DNA from: Paludibacteraceae bacterium
GTDB lineage: Bacteria > Bacteroidota > Bacteroidia > Bacteroidales > Paludibacteraceae
Reading direction: 5' to 3'
DNA length: 64,000 bases
NCBI GenBank assembly: GCA_905235225.1
Contig: CAJOKE010000001.1
Location: forward strand, 48,552 to 112,551
Under the pieces are notes generated by a model that worked only from the letters and a program-made list of their open reading frames with translations, had not been told where the DNA came from and ran no database searches. The position numbers and the translations under genes were made by a program. Positions 63,635 to 64,000 of this stretch are shown piece by piece; position 1 is the stretch's first letter; each line of letters opens with the position of its first letter.

Positions 63635-63991
63635 TTATTCTTCCATCGGATTCTCTTTCTTCCACTCCCAAAGCAAGGAATTGAACTTCCATGCATGGGC
63701 GGTAGTATATTCCTTACCATTAGATGCCTTATGGTGCGCAGCCTCATAATCCGCCTCCATTTGTGCAGTCAGTTCGGCGTTTGCTTCGATAGCATGGAGT
63801 TGCTTGTGCGCGTACGCAAAAGCCGCAGAGTTCCATTTCTGCCGAGGAGACTGTTTTGCCTGATAGCCTTCTTCGCGCGAACGGAAATACATCTTGCCCG
63901 TTTTCTTGGACATATAGAAGTAGCCGTTGCTTTTGCTACTCATTTTTCCATGTAACTCATGGATAAAATCTGCTGGTATTACTTGGGACAT
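63635..63991 (-). CDS. Small conserved protein of unknown function
   Basis: A 118-residue protein, MSQVIPADFIHELHGKMSSK, SNGYFYMSKKTGKMYFRSRE, then QKWNSAAFAYAHKQLHAIEA and LWEWKKENPMEE. It is charged, soluble and without signal or membrane segment. I have seen similar short proteins in Bacteroidales but cannot name a function. It starts at an ATG near the window edge, so its promoter is not visible. Confidence 0.65.
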   Translation of the reverse strand: MSQVIPADFIHELHGKMSSKSNGYFYMSKKTGKMYFRSREEGYQAKQSPRQKWNSAAFAYAHKQLHAIEANAELTAQMEADYEAAHHKASNGKEYTTAHAWKFNSLLWEWKKENPMEE

Positions 63992-64000
63992 ATCGCTAAT

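Overview
The window looks like chromosomal DNA of a gut-type Bacteroidales bacterium; I cannot place it below order. The evidence is a complete Bat (aerotolerance) operon, a lipoprotein TamA/BamA homologue, calycin-like/PCMD surface proteins, secreted proteins with a shared type-IX-secretion-like tail, and many promoters of the Bacteroidetes type (-33 TTTG, 20 bp, -7 TAnnTTTG) with little use of Shine-Dalgarno sites. No rRNA, tRNA, CRISPR array, transposase or integrase was seen.

Layout. 1-3051: a truncated acyltransferase and, divergently, a TamL-like outer-membrane protein. 3088-12627 (minus): a TonB-dependent receptor followed by two paralogous calycin/PCMD secreted proteins, an adhesin-like protein and a short-chain dehydrogenase (SDR). 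12813-15760 (minus): a three-gene operon of a steroid 5-alpha-reductase homologue, an Old-Yellow-Enzyme-type flavin reductase and an SDR. This matches the 5AR/5BR/3-beta-HSDH gene set known for making allo- and iso-bile acids in gut Bacteroidetes. 15856-16779: an EamA transporter. 17149-28961 (minus): a long, tightly packed run of AsmA-like protein, subtilase, pullulanase, S1/P1 nuclease, polysaccharide-deacetylase-like protein, FemAB-like acyltransferase, sugar-phosphate transferase and a FAD/Fe-S oxidoreductase.

29076-38662 (plus): a carboxypeptidase-regulatory-like protein, then moxR, a DUF58 gene, a BatD-associated membrane protein and batA-batB-batC-batD-batE. 38795-41054 (minus): aspartate-type aminotransferase and asnA. 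41094-61992 (minus): a capsule/O-antigen-type glycan locus with glycosyltransferases, a PaaK-like enzyme, hexapeptide acyltransferase, DUF354 protein, a WecE-type sugar aminotransferase, an ArnE/ArnF-like small EamA pair and an acyl-ligase/LuxE/LuxC module. It carries clear recombination scars: an epimerase 3' remnant, a chimeric asparagine-synthase pseudogene and a frameshifted deacetylase. A 1206-residue SIR2-domain protein, a likely defence NADase, sits inside it. 62091-63991: a frameshifted AlbA_2/ATPase-type regulator and a small conserved gene of unknown function.

The observations most worth following are the steroid/bile-acid operon, the SIR2 gene embedded in the glycan locus, the LuxC-LuxE-ligase module without luciferase, a palindromic element inserted twice in frame in the wecE-like gene, and five separate intergenic arrays whose unit sequences differ but whose period is always 11 bp.
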